Positions 22,511-35,842 of a stretch of DNA of 64,000 nt are shown piece by piece. The DNA is from Morinoia aosen (taxonomy: Eukaryota > Arthropoda > Malacostraca > Amphipoda > Talitridae): the NCBI GenBank assembly GCA_030386875.1, contig CM059576.1, positions 16,000,058-16,064,057 of the forward strand. Reading direction: 5' to 3'. Every line of letters starts with the position of its first letter. The first letter of the stretch is position 1. The notes beneath the pieces are model-generated. The model saw only the letters and a list, made by a program, of their open reading frames with translations, did not search any database and was not told the origin of the DNA. The position numbers and the translations under genes were made by a program.

Positions 22511-22609
22511 TCGTACGACGAATGACGCCAGAAATTTCACTGCTCGAATGTAAATCCTGTGTACGAAAGCACCTGTGAATGGTGCGTAGTTTTACAATCC
22601 AAGATTACG

Positions 22610-23125
22610 TTAGCCTTTTCACTCAATGTTTCCCAAACCAACGCCACTTTGTAACGATTTCAGCGCTTCGTCGTACCGTCGTTGCCGGTCAGTCTTTATC
22701 CGTCCTAGTACGGTTAGGATTACCCGTGATGAACTGTAAACGATGTCCTCAGTAGTACTATAAGAATTAGCACTCCCAGGGGTAATATGTGTGGTTCTGT
22801 GCTGAGAGACAGGCGTTATAATGTTTAAATAATTTGATTTTTTCATCACTGACGTTTTATTTCGTTTCACTGACTCCTCCATAACATAAATCATGGTCCA
22901 TAACATTTTTTCTCAACTTACTGCTTCTATAAGCACGGGATCCGCTGAGACAACACACCTTGTGCGTAGATTTCGCATTCCCTAGCACAAAACTTAATGG
23001 CGCCTCTATGCTTTTTCTCTTTTAATATTTTTCTTGTGGTAAGGAGGCTGAAACTAACTTATTTTCTTTAGAATGGAAATGAGAAAATTATGATATTATA
23101 GTTACCCTTAAACCATTTGTTATAC
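22610..23125 (-). mobile_element. Foldback-family arm (minus orientation)
   Basis: Contains the complement of the family landmarks, from GTCGTACCGTCGTTG near 22671 to the outer end TATAGTTACCCTT near 23107. The opposite arm is missing or rearranged. Confidence 0.7.
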
Positions 23126-23239
23126 TGTAAGTTTGCAGTAAAGTTGTGTATATGACGATGAAATGTTGCTATTTGCGTAAGCAGATACTTAAATCAAGTT
23201 ATTATACTATTGTGAGCGGTGATAAATAACGCCCTAACG

Positions 23240-23690
23240 CTGTGATCCTCTTTCAACTCTGTCCTCTTCAACTTAAATCTTGATCCCCATCCCCGTGGGG
23301 AGATAACTGTTGTATTTATGGGAATTAGCACTTCAGGGAGGAAAGTGTGTGAGGGCCCGAGCTGTTAGGTAGGCCTTCTTTTTGTTGAAATAAAATATTT
23401 TTTGTTATGTTAAGAACTCCTTTTTTGGGGTTCATTGCTGTCTTGTTTTTCAAAACTTTATACCTTCTTCAACTTTTATCATGTTTCATGAACTTCGTTC
23501 TCAATTTAGTGTTTCTGTGCGCACGGGATCTTGTGCGGAAATACTCTTTATGCATAGATTCCCTGTTCCTTTAACCCCTATCTTGATTTTGCCTTCAACT
23601 TTTCTCTCTTTGAACATCTTTGCTGTGTCAAGGGAGGCTGACAATAACAATCATTTTAAGTTGTGGGACAAAATTTTTTTTAGTTTTAGT
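23240..23690 (-). mobile_element. Foldback-family arm, diverged (minus orientation)
   Basis: Landmarks include GAGGGCCCGAGCTG near 23351, GCACGGGATCTTGTGCGG near 23521, and GGGAGGCTGA near 23632. Oriented opposite to the copies at 54.5-58.6 kb. Confidence 0.65.
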
Positions 23691-23859
23691 TAAAGGACAA
23701 GTATAGGAAAGGACAAGTATAGGTCAATACGATGACGTGGTGTACGAACCAAAGTCTCAGGAAGAAGTACTGTATCAAAAGTGGTGCGTTTAGGAGCTTT
23801 GAGTGTGCTTAGCACCGTGGTGTGCACGGAGGGAGCTGCGGGGTGGTGCTGTCCGACCA

Positions 23860-23990
23860 GTAGTCATACTTAGTTATAGTCAATTCTTTGTTAGAGCTGA
23901 CTGAAGGTAAGATCCAATTGATATTTTCAACATTGCTTACCACAGCTGACTTTGAGTTTGATGTTAGTATTAAACTTCAGTTTTACCTGC
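23860..23990. repeat. Diverged copy of the dispersed tail module
   Basis: Similar to 13600-13720, 18480-18600, 36340-36470 and 63810-63960, with the shared TTTTCAACATTGCTTAC and TTGACTTT-like blocks. Confidence 0.6.
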
Positions 23991-24289
23991 CTCAGTCACA
24001 ATGTCACAAGTAAGTTTCTGGTTCCCAATTCTGCCACTCGCAGCCTCACCAAACCCACCGCAGCAGCCACTCAAACGTAGTGTTTGTATTGATAACAATT
24101 GCATGGTTCCGCTTAAAAACATTCAAAGCAATGTTATTCGGGAATTTTATAAGAATTTTTGATCAAATAATCAGTTTTCTTGTACAACCGTGTGTTGAGG
24201 TTAATTTTTGTACTGTATCAATGTTAGAAATTCTCCGATTTTTTACTGGAAAAGGCATGAGAATGTGAAAATGCCGTTTTAAAAAAATA

Positions 24290-25110
24290 TAAGCGTCAAA
24301 AGACAGGCAGAGGCGCTTGTGAACAGGACAGCAGTGAACCGACACAAGGCGGGCCTTGTGTCGGCGAAACTGACATTCTAAAACCTTGAACCAAAAACGG
24401 ACTTTTTATTTCTACATAAAAAGACCTTGCCTATCTCCCAGCTAGAACACACACATTTTCACCTCGGGAGTGCTAATTCCCACAGATTCAATAGCCGTGC
24501 GACCTCAACTAAGGATTCAAATCCAAAAATTGAATTTCAAGTTTTTCTAGGGCCAATCCCTTTCAAACTATCTATAAAACCTTATTTTGAAATTTCCAAC
24601 TCATTTCTAGTGAGAAATCCGAAAATTTTCGGTATTTATATGTTACAAAATTTCCGTCCAAATCGCAAGGGGCATCGCCTTGAAATATTTTTTCACTTTT
24701 TCACTCAATGTTTCCAAACGCGGTGCAACATTTCAGCAATTTCAATGCTTGGTCGTATTGTCGTTGGCGGTCAGTCATTATCCTTACCATACGATTTCAA
24801 TTACCCGTAGTTAACTGTAAACTGTATCATCAGCCGCACTGCAAGAATAAGCACTCCAAAGCGTAATATGTGTGGTCCCCAGCTGAGAGTTAGGTAAGAT
24901 TTTTTATATAAAATGTCATTCAGTTACTTTATGGACCTTTTTTCGTTTCACTGCTGTCCTGGTTTCCAACACTTCTGACTTTCTTCTTTCTCTTTTATCT
25001 TTTTTCGTTAACATCTTTCTCAACTTACTCTTTCTGTGCGGGAGTACACCACATGCATAGATTCCTCTTTCTTCTAACTTCAATCCTAATGGTGCCCTCA
25101 TCTATTCTTC
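24290..25110. mobile_element. Foldback-family pair, diverged
   Basis: A plus-oriented partial arm (about 24300-24500) and a minus-oriented arm (about 24730-25110) flank a divergent middle that resembles 21540-21700 inverted. Rearranged copy. Confidence 0.55.
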
Positions 25111-25371
25111 CGATTGAACTAGCGTACGCTGGGGTTATGCACCCGAAACACTTCAAACCTAAACGAACCATTCGATATTCCAGCTCCTGGGACTGATTTC
25201 GATGCGCATATTAAGTTTCACCTACAGTTTCGATACATTGGGCACCAACTATGATGCCTTTCAAAATTGCTATAGAAGCGATCAGGATATTCCCCAAACC
25301 TATAGGAAATACTGAATTTTCACCATTACCATCTTGATTTTACTGATAATTTACACAAGGTTATAAATTTG

Positions 25372-26233
25372 AAGGGTAACAAAAATAAACAAATATTTGC
25401 GTTCAATATATGTAAACTGTTGTTAGTTCAGCCTCTCAATACGAAGAAGATGAAGGTATCTTTAAGATTGGAGTTAGGGGAACGGGGAATCTATGCATAA
25501 GGTGCATTCCCGCACAGGATCCCGGGCGTACAGAAACAGTAAGTTGGGAAGAAAATTTACGAAACAAGATAAAAGTTGAATAAGAAAGCTAGAAGTGCAT
25601 GAAACCAGGACGGCAGTTAAGAGAAAAGGTCTATAAAATAACAAAAAAAAAATTCTCAGCTAAAAACACCTACCTGCCTCCCTGCTCGGGACCACACATA
25701 TTACCCCTGGTAGCGCAAATTAATGTAGTGCTCTGAGGATACCGTTAGCAGTTCATCACTGTTACCATAACCGTACTATGACGGTCGGTCATTATTTGTC
25801 GTTGACGGTCAGTCATTGTCCATCCTAGTACGGTTAGTATTGAATGTGATAAATTGTTGACTGTATCTTCATGAGCACTAGAAGAATTAACACTCCCATG
25901 GGTAATATGTGTGGTCCCGAGCTGAGAAGCAGGCTTTTTGTTGTTAATAATAATTTTGATTCGATTTGTTAAGTACTTTTTTTCTCGTTTCTCTGACTTT
26001 CTTCCATAACATAAATCCTGCTGTATAACATTCTTCCTCAACTCACTGTCTCTATAGAAACGAGATCCTCTGAGACAACACACTTAGTGCGTAGATTTTG
26101 CGCTCCCTCACACAATACGTGATGGCGCCTCCATCTTTCCTCTCTTTGAATATTTTTGTTGTGGTATTATGACTGAATCTTATTTTCCTCTTGAAATTAA
26201 AATGAGAAAAAATGTGTTGTTATAGTTACCCTT
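25372..26233. mobile_element. Foldback-family element with both ends
   Basis: Terminal AAGGGTAAC at 25372 and its complement GTTACCCTT ending at 26233 frame two arms of about 400 bp that meet near 25785-25815. This is the best delimited copy. No target duplication is evident. It encodes nothing recognisable. Confidence 0.75.
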
Positions 26234-26995
26234 CATATAAGTGTTGTAGTGCAGATATGTAGTAAAGTTGTGCCGTTAACAATGAACTTCATTTAAAGGA
26301 CCATTCAAGCAATTAGCCTCTGTATGTATTTCTGTCGACGTACATGGACGTCATTATACTGAGTAACTGTTGAACCTGCCATAGTCGCCAGAAGTGTTGA
26401 CGTTCGTAACAAAAGTGTTACTTTTTGCTGTCAGATCCTAATGTTGTTCGTTTTGTTACCATTCGAAATTTCAACCAATAATTCTTCAAAGAATACAGTT
26501 TTCGTTGATGCTCGTGCAGAGTCGTTTCAACCGCGCCTTGTCTCGTTCATTACTCTTAGGCACTCTGCACACAGGACTACTCGAAAAAAACTGATCACTC
26601 ACGCAAATCACTTGCCAGTTCGCATCGAGTCACTTCCTATACAATTGATAAGGACGCCGTACACGGAGCTACTGCTTACTAACTCGTTGGTAATGCGTTA
26701 GCTACCAGTTGCTGGGTGACTCGCGTGTCCAGTCACTTCTGAGTTGAGTCTCTCGGTTTCTTGGTAACTTTTCTTGTATGTGGACTTTCTTCAAAATGAA
26801 CGAACAAAACTGAACTCAAATTGGTCAAGGGAGTGAAAAAACCTGTTCTATACATCTTTTTGCTACAAGGAAGGATGAAACAGAATTTGCATGGAATGAA
26901 GTTGGAATAGCCGTAAATATGACAGGTCATATGTTTTTATGTTGTATAATATTATTTTCCAATTAATTTCATTACCTTCTAATTTCATAGTGTAA
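26234..26995. other. No recognisable feature
   Basis: Only short ORFs without motifs. No repeat family member was recognised. Confidence 0.5.
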
Positions 26996-26997
26996 TA

Positions 26998-27351
26998 TAC
27001 AGGATGTTGTGTAATTCGATGCACATATTTTAACCATATACAGAGAAACGGTAAATAAAACGATTTTCATGAGTGACAAAAACCTGAAAACTCCTTTTTC
27101 GAGATATGATGACCAGAAATTATTTTAGATTCTTCTCTCTGTATGCTAAAGCACGCATCAGCAGCCTGCCCGAGAAGCTAGATTTTACTCAATGGCTGCA
27201 TTGTAAGCCAATTCTTACGGGAAGCTTTTTGGCTAAACATTTCTTGAAAACGAAGGAGTTCTGAGTTCATTGTCACTCACGAAAGTCGTTTTATTTTTCG
27301 TTTTTCTGATAATAGTTGAGATATGCGCTTCAAATTACACAAGACCCTGTA
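26998..27351. mobile_element. mariner/Tc1-type MITE
   Basis: 354 bp with ends TACAGGATGTTGTGTAATTC and the complement of TACAGGGTCTTGTGTAATTT, flanked by TA at 26996-26997 and 27352-27353. Inner parts are also inverted (AAACGATTTTCATGAGTGAC against its complement near 27290), so the inverted repeats extend over about 100 bp per side. No transposase frame. Confidence 0.82.
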
Positions 27352-28434
27352 TAAAATAACCTATGTAATCGATACATGTACTATATAGGTAATATTTCAT
27401 TTCATTTTGCATGAGTTGCTGTGAGTCCGAAATGTACTGAAAGGGCACAAGTTCACTATGAAGCAGCTCGTGTAGCCTTAACTGATCACAACATCAAGGA
27501 AATGCATACAGAATTTATGACTGTGTAAAGTATACGTTAATTAATAAAAAAATTATATTTTTAGTTTTAATAATAATAACCAAAGCATCTTACCTGAGGG
27601 TGATTATTTTTCTTTCCTCAGCATTCACGCGATCCCTCATGTTTGTATTCTGCTTGTGATGGGCAGGGGAAATTAGTTGCACCACTTCCAAATAACTGTC
27701 TTCAGATATGCCATAGAAACTCACAAATTTTGAATCCTAAAGTTGCAATTCTTTTGCAGCGACGAATAGTGGTATGGATGAATCCAAAATTGTCTTCGAA
27801 TTTTATTTCTTCTCTGACGATAAAGGTTATATAGTATCATACCTTTATCTCTTGAATCACCATCCACAATGTTGCTCAATGATTGCATTATGCGGTAATA
27901 CTTCCAAGAACACCCAGAGGAGATTACCGATTTTTAGTAGCCTCGCGTGCGGAACCGCATCACTAATGAGTTAGTAACTGGTTAGTAACTTCAATCATAA
28001 ACCAGCTTACTTTCATTAGAGTAGCCCCGTGTGCAGAGGGCCTTACGTTCGAGTTTGGCAAAGTCCGCCGGTCACGGTATACACAAGGTCAGCAATTGAT
28101 GCAGTGAAAAATCTTGCGTTTAAGTTGCACTGGATGGCTGGCTCTTGAGTTAACGAGAATGGCTCTTGACGAGAATTCCGGATCAGTGGGCAGCCCTCAC
28201 TTTATTCTTCACTTTCGCAGCATTAGAAGATAATATAAAGTCGGCTGCAGCAATATTAGAACACTTGGAGGGCATATATGCAGAGTGTCCTTACCCACAA
28301 ATCAGGAGTCAAAACTGGAGAATGGATTAAGGGTGTAGATGTTTTTCAGGTAGAGTGGCCTAGTTCCTAGTTCAGTTCCTAGTTAGTAACTTGGCTAGGA
28401 AAAGCCAGTTTGCCAACCCTGCAATAAACACCAC
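27352..28434. other. No recognisable feature
   Basis: AT-rich sequence. Short ORFs at 27643-27974 show no motif I recognise. Confidence 0.45.
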
Positions 28435-29290
28435 GCCTCTATCTTGAGTGTCCTAAAGTTCTGTGTTTTGTGGGTTATAGGACACTCTGCATATTTGCTC
28501 TCCAATAGCGGAACCCACAAAATTAAAATCTATTATTCGTTCATGGCCTTCATATTACCCAATGGCAATAAGATAAACCTTGAATTTCAAACCGGGACAT
28601 TTCGAATGCACAAACTGAACAGTTCTATAAATATTTCTATAACAACTATCCTGAATTACTTTGTAAAGCGAGAAATAATTCAAAATAAGGATCTAGCTGC
28701 AATTACTGTTAATGATCCTTCGGTCTACCTTCCAATTGATGAAATTTACCACGGGGCCAAAGCAGAAAACTCTTAATTGAGAGAATTCTGAAGAATTTCT
28801 GACGAGGCCTGAAGCAATTTATTACGCACATCTTGAATTTCTATGCTCGAATAATGAAAGAGATGTTTAGCCTTTTTCTGTCGAATAACACGCCTAATAA
28901 GTTGGAATTGCTTGAGGCTATGGACACCAGCAATGTTAATGTGGGAAAAAGCTGATTCCACCATTCCTCTTGACATGAAGTTTCCTAACATCATTTCTGA
29001 AGAAGAGTACGAAATATTGAATACCGAGGGGCGAGAGCTCACCTTGGAGGATACGGACCATACAACTGACAAGGAACCTGAATGTTCTGGTACACTGTTT
29101 CAAAAGTAAAGTGCGGTGATGGACTTCGGTATCCCCTATTATCTAAGTTAATGATGAGCCTACTTGCGTTGCCTCATTCCTTAGCCTGTCCATGAAGAAT
29201 GTTTTCACTTCTGAATAATATTAAATGCAAAAACAGTTCTTTGTTGAAAACAGATTTTAAACGCACTTCTATGCTTCAAATGTTTACTTA
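28435..29290 (+). pseudogene. Decayed hAT-like transposase (C-terminal half), plus strand
   Basis: The frame at 28444-28776 ends with ITVNDPSVYLPIDEIYHGAK, clearly related to INVGNPSNYVNINEIYFAAA in the minus-strand copies at 17053 and 31690. After several stops and frame changes the similarity resumes near 29110-29280, with SKLMMSLLALPHS, then a stop, then RMFSLLNNIK. This is the arrangement of the hAT C-terminal dimerisation region. The copy is much more diverged than the other three and in opposite orientation, so it is an older insertion or a related family. No working protein is expected. Confidence 0.6.
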
Positions 29291-29889
29291 GTGATACTGA
29301 CTACATGCAATGGCAGCCGTATCAAGGATTATTGAAATTAATGACGCAAAAGGACTTACACAGCGGTACTGAAGAAGGAGCTACTTTTGAAACGTTAGTT
29401 AACCCTTCCTGTAATTTCGAAATATCTTTTTGAAGATTTTTAGGTTGTGTTACTTATTGATCCAATTCGTTACCTTTTGAGATGGTAATTTGTTACTATT
29501 GATTAAAACCTTCGGACAACCCTGCTCTTGATAATATACAGAGAGATCGACCAATGCTTGAGAAACATGTTTGTTGCACGCCTCATGCTGTTAGTTTCAT
29601 ACTTATATTCCTAAAGTCATAAATACCAATCTTGTCTGGAATTAGACACCATACCATGGTAGACACTTTATGCATGCATACCTTCGGTCCCTAACTGGAA
29701 CATTTGCCTAGCATAATTGCAGTCGGTATCGTGCGAAAGTACGGTTGCAACTATCCCTCAGTGGGTCGTGGCGTCACGATTTAACGCCTACAAAATTAAT
29801 ATGTCGGATTCAGGTTCAGATAGTGAATTAGGAAATATGGTTTTATTGAGATCAGCGCAATTTTGCTGCGTACTTGAAGCTTATTAAAT
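29291..29889. other. Diverged repeat sequence, no gene
   Basis: 29540-29640 (ATGTTTGTTGCACGCCTC and following) resembles 20890-20980 and 16630-16710. Otherwise nothing recognised. Confidence 0.5.
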
Positions 29890-31040
29890 ATTTTAGGGGA
29901 ACTATAATAGCAAAATTTTCCATGTTTTGATTCTAGAAGAAAAAGAGTTAATTTCAGCCTTCCATACCACATCAAAAATATTCAAAGCGAGGAAGGATGA
30001 AAGCACCATCGAATTTGGTGTTAGAGGAACACGAAATCCATGCACAAGTTTTGTTCATGCAAAGGATCCCGTGCTCATAGAATCAGTAAGTTGAGAAAGA
30101 ATGTTTTGAACACTGATTAATGTTGTGGAAGAAAGTCAGAAGTGCTGGAGACCAGGACAGCAGTGAAACAAGTAAGATGGTGCTTAAAAAAACGAAAAAG
30201 TGTATTTCAACAGAAAAAAGGTCTACCTAACTCTCAGCTCGGGAACTCACATATTATCCTGGAAGTTCTAATTCCTGTAGCGCTAATGCAGATAGAGTTT
30301 ACAGTTAATTACGGGAAACATTGTGTGAAAAAGTGAAAAATATTATAAGGTGATTCTCGTGCAATTTCGACGAAATTTTGTTTCAAGAAAAATATTGGAA
30401 ATTTCCAAAATTTTCACTAGAAATGAGTTGGAAATTGTAAAACACAGGTGTTTTAGAAAATACCTGAGTGTCATCATATACATATACAATTTCAAGAAAC
30501 TCGATTTTCTCGATTCCTTTTTGTTGAAATTGTACAATTTTCCAGTTTTTTTTCAAAATATATTTTTATATATACAAATATACTCTAAATAAAAATATGA
30601 CAGTATATATTGAACAATATATTAATAAAATACTATGATACAGATAAGAAATTCCAAACTAAAGGACATTCTACAATTTATCATTTTCTGCTCGGTAAAT
30701 ACACATGTATTTGTGTAAGTAAACTTAATTTAACATCTAAGAACGTATCTGCAGAAGGGTGCCTTATTCCAACCAATCAAGCCTGATACACATCATCATT
30801 GGCTTTCCAAATGCCTTATAACTAACGCCAGGACTCCATGACGGTTACCCCCGGTCAAGCCGGTACCCATTTCCGACACCTGGGTAGAGTGGGGAATTGT
30901 GGCTGATTTTCCCTTTTCCCAACAGGGGGAAATCACCGGGAACAGGTTGACCTCAAAATCGTACGACGAATGACGCCAGAAGTTTCACTGCTCGAATACA
31001 AATCCTTTGTACGAAAGCACTTGTAGCAAATGGTGCGTAG
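29890..31040. repeat. Composite module B, copy 2
   Basis: Paralogue of 21095-22570, with the foldback-family arm first (about 29890-30340) and the SINE-core segment last. It lacks the 53-bp array. Confidence 0.72.
30765..30965 (-). mobile_element. SINE-core segment without tRNA head
   Basis: Near-identical to 22300-22510 and related to the body of the 6195 SINE. It sits at the same position in module B, so it moved with the module. Confidence 0.65.
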
Positions 31041-31689
31041 TTCCATAATCCTGGAGCAGGTTCGTGTTGTATGCCTTTAAGAATCTAAATACAAGAATGC
31101 ACAGCACGTTACTTATCTATTTCTCAAGTATTGAGCCAATATCCCTGCTAAATACTCAAGGAATTTAAGACCTTTGAAAAGCGTTGATGGTAGGATGCCT
31201 AGGCGTCACAGAACTTATTCACATCCACAATGTGTCCATTGTACGAGACTTAATTTAGAAACAGTCTACTGGATCGCTTGTGGTAAATAAATGGTAAAAT
31301 GCAAATTTACACAATTTATTACCTAATCATATTCAAAATTAGGTACGTATAGCATTATATTCAGGACATTTAGTTGTAACTATCACTTCCTAGCAGGGCT
31401 ACAGAAAGTTTTTCTCATGATCTGACTAAAATCTCCATGAAAGTGTACGAAAGATTATTAGAGCGTACCAAATCTATTTACCTAGCAATAAAACGAGAAA
31501 TTTAAAGGTTTTACCTACTTTTCCAGTTAGAATGAAGTTTTCTCCTCTTCTTCCTTCTTTTACCAATGTTTTTTATTCAACTCTTGTCTAAGCTACCGTG
31601 GTGGCTTCCAATTTGTGCAATCTATGTTCTCTAACGTAGATTTTGATCGCATTCATGCACATAGTGTTGTTCTTATTAACGAAATCCTG

Positions 31690-32238
31690 TTTTTTGTTTC
31701 TATGTAGTTAGGGTCAAAAAAATCCTCTAGCTGCAGCAGAAGAATGCGGCGTTGACAAAAGCTGCATCATGAACTCTGGAAGCAGCGGACGTTTGGACTG
31801 ATCGCCGCACGTTTCTACAGAAACTGCGTACCAGAATTGTTCAGGCACTGTTTCTGTCTTGGAAGGAGCATCTTGAACAAACAGTTCTCGCCACTTCATG
31901 TCTATCTTTTCATGCTGCTCTTCTTTCACGAAATTGGAGAAATGCATTGAATATGAAATTATTTAATTACATTTAGGAAGACCTTTCAATGCAAACTCTT
32001 GTAGTTTTTTGAGACATATTGTGTTGACATTTCTCAGGAGAATGCTTTCTGCAGCTGCAGCAAAATATATCTCATTTATATTGACGTAATTTGAGGGGTT
32101 GCCTACATTTATTTTGCAATTGTCATTCGAAATCAGCAGATCCCTTTGAATGAAGTTGTCCATAATAATTCTCACTGCAGTGAAATCGAAATACATTTTT
32201 GATATTCCCAAACAAATTACGTTTAATTTGCTTCGCAT
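31690..32238 (-). pseudogene. hAT-like transposase C-terminal fragment, copy 3
   Basis: Two minus-strand frames (31963-32238 and 31714-31947) that together correspond to the single frame at 17095-17592. The break near 31950-31965 separates NINEIYFAAAAES from the LPEFMMQLLSTPHSSAAA part. A small indel near the junction is responsible. It has the same terminal T-run frameshift as the other copies. Confidence 0.62.
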
Positions 32239-33184
32239 TTATATGAAAAGTTTTGTAACTGCCATAAATAAGGCTAATATTCCTTTATAGGGCTTAGTTT
32301 TTCAAAAAACTTATAAAAAATATTTTAAACGTACCAAAATTCTGCGCTTTAGGCTACCGTCGTGCCATATCTACAACAACAGAGTGACATTTGGGGCAGA
32401 TCGTATCTCATGTGATCGACCGTACCACTCTTGACAACCTTGCTTCCTAGTCGTCACTCAAGACGCCGGGCAAAAATAAGTAAATTAATTTACTCGTCGT
32501 CCCTCTCCAGGTGACTCCGCTGGATTTCCATTCTTTCCAACTTACTCGTGCTTCACACTTGCAAATGTTCAGTAATTTCAAGGGTAACTATAATTGAATA
32601 ATTTTTCGTTCCATATACTGTATCAAAATGATTATAAGTTAGTTTCAGCCTCCCTTACCAGAACAAAGGTGTTCCGAGAGAAGAAAGATGAATACACCAT
32701 TAGGTTTGGTGTTAAGGGAACACGGAATCTATGCACAACGTGAGTTCCCCTCACAGGATCCCGTGCACTTAGAAACAGTTTAGAAGGACAGTTTAGAAAC
32801 AGTTTAGATTATGTTTGTTTAAGCCTCAATAACCGCTAAAAAATGCGTGTTGATTAGAAGGAGAAGGCACAATTTAGTATGGTGATAAGGGTGTTCAAAA
32901 TCTGTGCAGATGCAGCAAGTAAACAGTAAGCTGAGGAAGAAGTTCAGGATGCAAGATAAAAATTGAAGAATAAAGTAGTAGGTGCTGAAAAACAGAATAG
33001 CAGTAAACCGAAAAAAGATGGTTCTTAACATGACAGAAAAAATATTTTATTTCAACATAAATAAGGCCTACCTAACTCTCAGCTCGGACCCTCACACACT
33101 TCCCCCTGGTAGCGCTAGTTTTTGTTGTGCTACTGAGGACACCGTTAACAGTTCATCACATGTAGTTATTATCGTCCTAGGATG

Positions 33185-33610
33185 GGTAATGATCGACCGT
33201 CAACGACGGGTAATGACCGACCGTCAACGACGGGTAATGACTGACTGTCAACGACGGGTAGTGACTAATGACACCGTCATATACGAGCAATGACTAACAG
33301 CCAGTGCTGTGTAATGACTGACCGTAAACGAAGAGTAATGAACGTTAACAACATCGAAGGATAATGACCATCAATGACGGGTAATGACAGTCAACGACGA
33401 GTAATGAATGTCAACGTCGGGTAATGACCGTCAACGATAAAAAATAACCGTCAACGACGGATAAAAACAGTCATGGACGGATAATGACCGTCAACGACGG
33501 GTAATGACCGTCAACGACAGGTAATAACCGTCGACGATGGACTATGAATGTCAACGACATACAATGACTGACCGTCAATGACGAATAATGACCGTCAACG
33601 ACGGTACTAC
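33185..33610. repeat. Tandem array of 18-24-bp units
   Basis: About 20 degenerate copies of the GTAATGACCGTCAACGACGG type. It is the largest expansion of the foldback apex motif in the window. The paralogue at 12815-13070 is shorter. Confidence 0.88.
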
Positions 33611-34127
33611 CAAGCATTGAGGTTGTCAAAAAATTTCATTACGTATGGAAACATTGAGTGAGAATGTAAAAAATTATCCACATAAGTGTACCCAAAACCG
33701 TACCTTATCTTCCGTGATTTATCGGTGTAGAAATCTGTTCATCAGTGACGGGGTTAGCTGAAGAAACATTGGGGAATTTCGCAAAGTGGACATTTGTAAC
33801 GGAGCGTATCCACAATACGTCATTTCAAGCTGGACCAAGAAGTGAGTTTCTTGTCATGTAAAAGTAGCAGATTTTCTGCGGTCTTCGTTCAACAAACCTC
33901 TGTTTCATGAACAAATGGGAGGCTGAAACTTTCCAGTCATTGCTACTTTCTGAGCGATAGGAACACCACTTCGTGGCAGCAAATGGCTTCGTGGCATGGG
34001 GGATGCATGGCTTTTAAAATTAATAACAGATTTATACGTTCTCATTTTATTGAGTTAAAAGACTGATAACCCCACAGGATCAAGGGATAGCTTCATTAAC
34101 ACTGACCGCAACGTGGGCCACCGTTGG

Positions 34128-34469
34128 TGTTATATAGTGAAGTAGGCATCGTTGGGTTTATGGATTTCCGGAGATGAGGTTTGCGCGTCTTGCCGGATGC
34201 CTTATTGCGTTCAGGTCAGATGTCTTTATGGGACCTCCGCCGGAAGCTGTGCCTTGGGGGCGCATCGCATTGGTATGCACCGGAAGAGCATTGTTTAACT
34301 TCCGAGCGCTATAGCTTATAAGCAGTGTCGGTGTATGGATGAGTCAGTACAAGAATAGGAACCTTACTGAGAGTTTCCTTTTCCTACTCCACGAAGTTAA
34401 GGCTTGATACGGTAGTTAAAGCTACCTTAGGCTAAACCTCGTGTCGCGATGAAAAACCAAGATACTACA
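34128..34469 (+). repeat. 5' LTR of the deleted element
   Basis: 342 bp, begins TGTTATATAG and ends GATACTACA. I saw one difference from the 3' LTR, G against A near the CTCCACGAAG block. Confidence 0.93.
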
Positions 34470-34471
34470 AA

Positions 34472-34489
34472 TGGCGACGAGACTTCGAA
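34472..34489 (+). other. Candidate tRNA primer binding site
   Basis: Starts TGGCGACGAG two bases after the LTR. Its complement carries a TTCGAA T-loop-like block at the right place and ends in CCA, as a tRNA 3' end would. The tRNA identity was not determined. Confidence 0.6.
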
Positions 34490-34532
34490 CCTCCTAAGAT
34501 AATTTCAACTTTACAAGTGCTCTGAAATTAAG

Positions 34533-35842
34533 ATGGCGCATTCTACAGTTTGCTGTCCTCCATTCGACGTTGAAGTGGAAAAAGTGAGTAATATCTACAA
34601 CGATTCAAGTACAGTGTGCAGACGCTCTTCAGAAGGCGGGAAACAATGGTGGTAACAAAGCTAGTATTATAGTTGAAGCTTCGCCTGTAAACATCATTAC
34701 TGATCTACAACGAAGAATTTAACCTACGTTACTCACTGATGCTACATATGAGGAACTTGAAGGAAAGTTAATACAACAATTTAAAATCGAGAAATCCACT
34801 GTTGGCGCATCTGTTACATTTCTAAACAGTGAGCAAAGTGTTAATGAATCCATACAAAGTTATGCTAAAACGTTAAATGACGTAGCATCTTCGTGCAACT
34901 ACGAAAATTGCGGTCGCGATCGTCTCTTGAGAGATGCTCTTGTGGCCGGTCTACATTCAGCGCAAATTCTCAGCGCGGTTCTACAGAAGTGTGACAGCAA
35001 GTCCTTCAACGAATACGTTGAACATGCAAAACTCATTGAACAGTAAAGCTTCGACGCTCCAGATATTATTCGTGAGGATTCACCTTCATCGTTTTTCACT
35101 ACAGAAAAACTACAGCCGAATTACATATGCATTCGCTGCGGAACTACGCAGAAGCACCTTACAAAGAATGGCTATGCCCTAAAATTAAATTAATAAAATG
35201 CAAAAAATGTGGAAAATAGGCCACATTTCTAAAGTTTGCAATTTACGACTGCAGCACGACCTCCTCCTGTTGAGCCTACACGAAGGGGACCTACACGAGA
35301 AGAATTTGACGCAGCTCGCACTTACATAGTGCAGCTGGAAAGGAGCGGTTCTCAGTGCAACGTCGGAAGAGAAGATGTGTCAATGAAGAGTTCAAGTAAG
35401 CCTCCACAGCGGAAGAACGAAGTTATTCTACAAAAGCCTAGGAACGATACTTGTGTCGGTAACTATGTTCATAATTTCTCTGATGTACAAACTAATTACG
35501 CGTTATTTCAGTCACATTGTATTCCTCAAAGTGTCACAAAACTTACTCCCTCTGTTGCGCTCAACAATCGTAAAATTGTTACTTCTAGAGATAGAGTCAT
35601 CCTAAATATTCTGTGTACAGGTCTAAGCCTATGTATGTAACTCAATTTGATGTCGGTGATCATGTTCTTGCTCTGAATTTAAGAAATGGTCTCAAGTGGC
35701 TGAAGGGAATTATTGTTAGTAAAGTGGCTGTTAATGTCTTTCATGTTCAAATATTAGCATTAAATGTAATCTTGAAGAGACATTCAAATCAGTTGTTGCA
35801 CAGTAGTTTGGGATCTATCCGTAGTGGGGAAACAGACTCCTG
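34533..35842 (+). pseudogene. Gag and integrase-tail remnants of the deleted element
   Basis: The open part at 34729-35046 has the look of a retrotransposon Gag capsid domain, with DVASSCNYENCGRDRLLRDA and VAGL following. A perfect zinc knuckle (C-x2-C-x4-H-x4-C; CKKCGKIGHISKVC) lies at 35199-35240, but in a different frame, after a stop at 35044. Near 35640-35800 the sequence FDVGDHVLAL and KWLKGIIVSK matches the C-terminal tail of gypsy-type integrases. The middle of pol is deleted. These remnants place the element among Ty3/gypsy elements. It cannot make working proteins. Confidence 0.75.

Larger units (their letters stand above)
21095..22570. repeat. Composite module B, copy 1
   Basis: A foldback-family arm (about 21095-21520), a stretch with an AAATATTGGAAATT motif, a 53-bp tandem array, and a SINE-core segment on the minus strand. 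The same order without the array recurs at 29890-31040. Confidence 0.72.
31175..34127. repeat. Composite dispersed repeat, copy 3 (left part)
   Basis: Same order as at 10365. It is interrupted at GTTGG by the LTR element at 34128-36316 and resumes at 36317. It retains the uninterrupted AGTAGGTGCTG site near 32975. Confidence 0.75.

Noticed and set aside
27643..27974. Small plus-strand genes
   Set aside because: Two overlapping short ORFs without motifs, coding bias or splice context.
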